Below are positions 5,306 through 8,343 of a stretch of DNA of 8,343 bases, in pieces. The DNA lies in NCBI GenBank assembly GCA_050250695.1, contig JBFWOE010000140.1:1-8343 (forward strand), read 5' to 3'. Position 1 is the first letter of the stretch. Each line of letters starts with the position of its first letter. Origin of the DNA: Ga0077527 sp050250695. GTDB taxonomy: Bacteria; Pseudomonadota; Gammaproteobacteria; Burkholderiales; SG8-41. A program made the translations under genes and the position numbers. Below the pieces are notes generated by a model. That model saw only the letters and a program-made list of their open reading frames with translations. It was not told the origin of the DNA and ran no database searches.

Positions 5306-8059
5306 TCAGACCACCAGGTTGACCAGGCGTCCCGGCACGATAACAACTTTCCTGACCGGCTGCCCGGCGACGAATTTCTGCACCTCGGCGTGCGCCAGCA
5401 CTGCGGCCTCGATCGCCGCCTTGTCTGCATCCCTGGGTACGCGCACGTCGCCGCGTTTTTTGCCGTTGACCTGCACCACCAGTTCGATTTCGTCCTCGAT
5501 CAGTGCCGCGGCATCCGGCTCCGGCCAGATGGCGGCGAGGATGTCCTCACCGTAACCGAGGTCGCGCCACAGCTGGTGGGTGATGTGCGGGGTGATCGGC
5601 GACAGCACGCGCAGCAGGATGGCCATGCCTTCGCGCCGCACGGCGTTTGCGGCGGCATCGGCGCCGCTTTTCAGTACGCCTTCCAGCGCATTGAGCATTT
5701 TCATCGTGGCTGAAGCCACGGTATTGAATTGGTGGCGGCCGAGGTCGTAGTTCGCCTGCTTCAGCACGGCGTGGATTTCACGCCGCGCAGCGGCCAGCGG
5801 CGCCGGCAGTGCGGCAGATATTTCCGCGGCGGGGCGCTGCGCGATTTCGTAACCCAGTGCCCACACCCGGCGCAGGAACCGCGCCGCGCCCTCGACGCTG
5901 GCGTCCGACCATTCCAGCGTCTGTTCCGGCGGCGCGGTGAACATCATGTAGAAACGCGCGATGTCGGCGCCGTAGGTTTCGATCAGCGCCTGCGGGTCGA
6001 CGCCGTTGTTTTTCGATTTCGACATGGTGCCGATGCCGCCGGACTCCACCGGCTGGCCGTCGGCGCGCAGCACCGCACCGCTGCGGTTGCCCTGGGCGTC
6101 GACAGTGATCTCGACGTCGGTCGGGTTGTAATAGGTGATGCGGCCTGCAGCCGGTTTGCGGAAAAAGATTTCGTTCAGCACCATGCCCTGGGTCAGCAGG
6201 TTCCTGAACGGTTCGTCGAGTTTGATCAGGCCGAGGTCGCGCATGGCCTTGCTCCAGAAGCGCGAATAGAGCAGGTGCAGGATGGCGTGTTCGATGCCGC
6301 CGATGTACTGGTCGGCGGGCAGCCAGTAGTTGACGCGTTCGTCGACCATGGCCTTGCCGTTGTCGGCGCAGGCATAACGCAGGTAGTACCAGGACGAATC
6401 GACAAAGGTGTCCATGGTGTCGGTTTCGCGTTTCGCCGGTTTGCCGCACTTCGGACAGCTGCAGTTGATGAAATCGGGACGCTTCAGCAGCGGATTGCCG
6501 CTGCCGTCGGGCACGCAATCCTCGGGCAGCACCACCGGCAGATCCTTGTCGGGCACCGGTACGTCGCCGCAGCCGGGGCAGTGGATGATCGGGATCGGGC
6601 AGCCCCAGTAACGCTGGCGCGAGACGCCCCAGTCGCGCAGGCGGTAGAGCACCTGCTTTTCACCGAGATTTTTCGCGGCGAGGTCGGCGGCGATGGCGTC
6701 GACCGCGGCGCCGTAGCCGAGGCCGTCGTATTTGCCGGAGTGTACGCAGGTACCGTTTTCCTTGTCGGCGTACCAGGCCTGCCAGGCGTCAGTGGAGAAA
6801 GCCTGTTTTTTGACATCGATCACCTGCCTGATCGGCAGGCCGTACTGTTTCGCGAAATGGAAATCGCGCTCGTCGTGTGCCGGCACCGCCATCACCGCGC
6901 CTTCGCCGTAACCCATCAGCACGTAGTTGCCGATCCAGACCTCGACTTTTTCACCGCTCAGCGGGTGCTCGACGAAAATCCCGGTCGGCACGCCCTTTTT
7001 CTCCATGGTCGCCAGGTCGGCTTCCATGACGGAGCTGCGCTTGCATTCGGCGATAAAGGCGGCAACCCCGGCATTGTCTTTCGCCGCGCGCGTGGCCAGC
7101 GGATGCTCGGCAGCGACCGCGACAAAGGTGACGCCCATGATGGTGTCGGCGCGGGTGGTGAACACCCACAGCAAACCTTGTTCCCTTCCCCAGTCGGGAG
7201 AGGGCGATGTTGGTTCCCCTCTCCCTTCGGGAGAGGGGGTAGGGGTGAGGGAAGGTGTTTTATCTTTTCCCGCACCTTTTCCCTCATCCCCGGCCCTTCC
7301 CCCGGAGGGGGAAGGGAGGTTCGTGCCGCCGCTTCGCGCGGCAGTCAAGTTGTATCGAAAGGCGAAACGCACGCCGTAGCTCTTGCCGATCCAGTTCGCC
7401 TGCATCGCCTTGACCCGCTCCGGCCAGCCCGGCAGCGTATCCAGCGCTGCCAGCAGTTCGTCGGCGTATTTCGTGATCGCAAGGTAGTAGCCGGGGATCT
7501 CGCGCTTCTCGACCGTGGCGCCGGTGCGCCAGCCCTTGCCGTCGATGACCTGTTCGTTGGCGAGCACGGTCTGGTCCACCGGATCCCAGTTCACCACCTG
7601 CGTCTTCTTGTAGGCAATGCCTTTTTCCAGCAGGCGCAGGAACAGCCACTGGTTCCAGCGGTAATAGTCCGGGCTGCAGGTGGCGAGTTCGCGGCTCCAG
7701 TCGATGGCGAAGCCCAGCGATTTCAGCTGCCGGCGCATGTAGGCGATGTTGTCCCAGGTCCATTTCGCCGGCGGCACGCCGTTGGCCATGGCCGCGTTTT
7801 CCGCCGGCAGGCCGAAGGCATCCCAGCCCATGGGCTGCAGCACGTTGTATCCCTTCATGCGGTGGTAACGCGTCAGCACGTCGCCGATGGTGTAGTTGCG
7901 CACATGGCCCATGTGCAGTTTGCCCGACGGATACGGGAACATCGACAGGCAGTAGTATTTGGGCTTGTCGTTTTTTTCGACGGCGCGGAAGGCCTGCCCG
8001 TCATCCCAGAATTTCTGCGCGTCGCGTTCGATGACCTGCGGGTTGTATTTTTGCTGCAT
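5306..8059 (-). CDS. leuS: Leucyl-tRNA synthetase with an in-frame repeat insertion in the editing domain
   Basis: This class I enzyme charges tRNA-Leu with leucine in the cytoplasm and hydrolyses mischarged tRNA in its CP1 editing domain. Seen over 917 residues: the HMGH version of HIGH (49-52); GWDAFGLPAENAA (78-90); the start of CP1 at NWIGKS (222-227); the editing motif TTRADT (301-306) and the editing Asp D399 in HDERD; zinc-type cysteine pairs CPGC (494-497) and CSCPKC (533-538); DWGVSRQRYWG (476-486); DSSWYYLRY (554-562); the KMSKS-type motif written T678-MSKS, with the catalytic second lysine K681 kept; the anticodon-binding domain; and the C-terminal VNGK...VIVPG-LVNLVV segment. Normal length is about 860-870 residues. 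The excess lies at about residues 243-294, which is Pro/Ser/Gly-rich and encoded by a palindromic repeat. The frame is open throughout, so this is not a pseudogene on sequence grounds. The start at 8059 gives the standard N terminus (MQQKYNP). Confidence 0.97.
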   Translation of the reverse strand: MQQKYNPQVIERDAQKFWDDGQAFRAVEKNDKPKYYCLSMFPYPSGKLHMGHVRNYTIGDVLTRYHRMKGYNVLQPMGWDAFGLPAENAAMANGVPPAKWTWDNIAYMRRQLKSLGFAIDWSRELATCSPDYYRWNQWLFLRLLEKGIAYKKTQVVNWDPVDQTVLANEQVIDGKGWRTGATVEKREIPGYYLAITKYADELLAALDTLPGWPERVKAMQANWIGKSYGVRFAFRYNLTAARSGGTNLPSPSGGRAGDEGKGAGKDKTPSLTPTPSPEGRGEPTSPSPDWGREQGLLWVFTTRADTIMGVTFVAVAAEHPLATRAAKDNAGVAAFIAECKRSSVMEADLATMEKKGVPTGIFVEHPLSGEKVEVWIGNYVLMGYGEGAVMAVPAHDERDFHFAKQYGLPIRQVIDVKKQAFSTDAWQAWYADKENGTCVHSGKYDGLGYGAAVDAIAADLAAKNLGEKQVLYRLRDWGVSRQRYWGCPIPIIHCPGCGDVPVPDKDLPVVLPEDCVPDGSGNPLLKRPDFINCSCPKCGKPAKRETDTMDTFVDSSWYYLRYACADNGKAMVDERVNYWLPADQYIGGIEHAILHLLYSRFWSKAMRDLGLIKLDEPFRNLLTQGMVLNEIFFRKPAAGRITYYNPTDVEITVDAQGNRSGAVLRADGQPVESGGIGTMSKSKNNGVDPQALIETYGADIARFYMMFTAPPEQTLEWSDASVEGAARFLRRVWALGYEIAQRPAAEISAALPAPLAAARREIHAVLKQANYDLGRHQFNTVASATMKMLNALEGVLKSGADAAANAVRREGMAILLRVLSPITPHITHQLWRDLGYGEDILAAIWPEPDAAALIEDEIELVVQVNGKKRGDVRVPRDADKAAIEAAVLAHAEVQKFVAGQPVRKVVIVPGRLVNLVV
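7183..7316. repeat. Composite palindromic repeat (REP/BIME-like) inside leuS
   Basis: Unit A (7216-7257) starts with a perfect palindrome, CCCCTCTCCC-TTC-GGGAGAGGGG, followed by GGGGTGAGGG and AAGGTG. Unit B (7273-7316), read on the opposite strand, repeats the plan: CCCTTCCCCC-TCC-GGGGGAAGGG, then GGGGATGAGGG and AAAAGGTG. The two units thus face each other around a 15-base T-rich spacer and could fold into one long imperfect hairpin. A third, degenerate palindrome is at 7183-7204 (CCCTTCCC / GGGAGAGGG). This build (palindrome plus GGGGTGAGGG tail, paired in inverted orientation) matches the small dispersed repeats common between genes in proteobacteria. Here it lies in frame in a coding region. 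No transposase or clear target duplication is seen. Confidence 0.85.
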
Positions 8060-8096
8060 GGTGCTGATCGGATGGGGGGGAATCGGGAAAGGCGCA

Positions 8097-8102
8097 ATTA
8101 TA
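8097..8102 (-). promoter_or_regulatory. Candidate -10 box of the leuS operon promoter
   Basis: A perfect TATAAT lies on the minus strand, with its last base 37 bases before the leuS ATG. Transcription would start near 8090, giving a leader of about 30 bases. At 16-18 bases upstream the sequence is GC-rich (such as AGACCC) and does not resemble TTGACA. The promoter may therefore need an activator, or the hexamer may carry most of the signal. Confidence 0.5.
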
Positions 8103-8103
8103 T

Positions 8104-8129
8104 CCGCAGGGCTGTTCCGGGGTCTGCGG
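8104..8129. other. Inverted repeat in the leuS-uvrD divergent gap
   Basis: CCGCAG and CTGCGG form a 6-base inverted repeat with 14 bases between the arms. It begins one base beyond the leuS -10 hexamer and covers the place where the leuS -35 box should be. A dimeric regulator could bind there, but such short GC-rich repeats also occur by chance. Confidence 0.25.
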
Positions 8130-8155
8130 GCGCCGGTTCACCCGTGCTGCTCACG

Positions 8156-8161
8156 TATAAT
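8156..8161 (+). promoter_or_regulatory. Candidate -10 box of the uvrD promoter
   Basis: A perfect TATAAT on the plus strand ends 26 bases before the uvrD ATG. Transcription would start near 8168, leaving a leader of about 20 bases with no visible Shine-Dalgarno sequence. There is no good -35 box at 16-18 bases; the nearest TTCACC (8137-8142) is too close, at 13 bases. The hexamer is in a local AT-rich dip in GC-rich DNA. Confidence 0.5.
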
Positions 8162-8187
8162 GAAACGGATTCAACCTGCCACATGCA

Positions 8188-8343
8188 ATGACGCCAGCTT
8201 TCCTCTCCGGACTCAATGACCAGCAACTGCAAGCCGTCACGCTGCCGCACCAGTCGGCGCTGATCCTCGCCGGCGCCGGCAGCGGCAAGACGCGGGTGCT
8301 GACCACGCGCATGGCCTGGCTGATCCAGACCGGGCAGGTGAGC
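8188..8343 (+). CDS. uvrD: UvrD/Rep-family DNA helicase (5' part only)
   Basis: The first 52 codons are present and the gene runs off the right edge. Seen: LNDQQLQAV (9-17) matches the Q-motif region of superfamily 1A helicases, and AGAGSGKT (28-35), with the ATP-binding K34, is the Walker A motif in the exact form used by UvrD, Rep and PcrA. It is followed by RVLTTRMAWLI, the usual next helix. These enzymes unwind DNA 3' to 5' in nucleotide excision and mismatch repair. UvrD is preferred over Rep because of the short N terminus and the LILAGAGSGKTRVLTTR wording, but the fragment cannot fully separate the two. The ATG at 8188 places the motifs at normal positions; the ATG at 8183 meets a stop after two codons and is not the start. 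The gene is divergent from leuS and has its own -10 candidate. Confidence 0.85.
   Translation, partial: MTPAFLSGLNDQQLQAVTLPHQSALILAGAGSGKTRVLTTRMAWLIQTGQVS

Noticed and set aside
7183..7316. The repeat as a CRISPR array
   Set aside because: There are only two or three inverted, non-identical units with no regular spacers and no cas genes nearby.
7183..7345. leuS as a disrupted pseudogene because of the repeat
   Set aside because: The reading frame is open across the insertion and all catalytic and editing residues on both sides are intact, so the gene appears functional.
5729..8191. An 820-codon open frame on the plus strand, opposite leuS
   Set aside because: It is the antisense shadow of a GC-rich gene. 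The minus strand encodes a clear LeuRS with all motifs, and the plus-strand translation has no recognisable domain. It also reads through the repeat and the leuS promoter region.

Overview
The window reads as ordinary chromosomal housekeeping DNA from a GC-rich proteobacterium, most likely a betaproteobacterium. The reasons are the gene order leuS-lptE-holA-proA, a dihydrolipoamide dehydrogenase with its own N-terminal lipoyl domain, a leucyl-tRNA synthetase with paired zinc-type cysteine clusters, and a strong G/C third-position bias that leaves long meaningless open frames on the opposite strand. Nothing indicates a phage, plasmid, CRISPR array or defence island. No RNA gene is seen, and no gene-free stretch exceeds about 130 bases.

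Layout. Six genes lie on the minus strand and are read from right to left: leuS (8059-5306), lptE (5300-4809), holA (4774-3692), proA (3582-2326), lpdA (2247-460), and the first 141 codons of a serine hydrolase of the beta-lactamase fold (425-1, running off the left edge). One gene is divergent on the plus strand: the first 52 codons of a UvrD-type DNA helicase (8188 to the right edge). The 128-base divergent gap carries two back-to-back TATAAT hexamers, one serving leuS and one serving uvrD.

Operon structure. leuS, lptE and holA are packed with gaps of 5 and 34 bases and probably share a transcript. A G/C hairpin followed by a T run, just after holA, looks like an intrinsic terminator. An extended -10 sequence placed so that transcription could begin at the proA start codon suggests that proA starts a new unit. 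lpdA follows proA after a 78-base AT-rich gap, without aceE or aceF next to it. The hydrolase follows lpdA after 34 bases.

The genes cover separate core tasks: leucine charging of tRNA, LPS transport to the outer membrane, clamp loading in replication, proline synthesis, the E3 step of 2-oxoacid dehydrogenases, and DNA unwinding in repair.

The most notable feature is inside leuS. A palindromic intergenic-type repeat, made of two inverted copies of one unit plus a degenerate third palindrome, sits in frame in the CP1 editing domain. It adds about 50 residues of low-complexity Pro/Ser/Gly-rich protein just before the conserved TTRADT editing motif. The enzyme is 917 residues instead of about 860-870 and appears otherwise intact.
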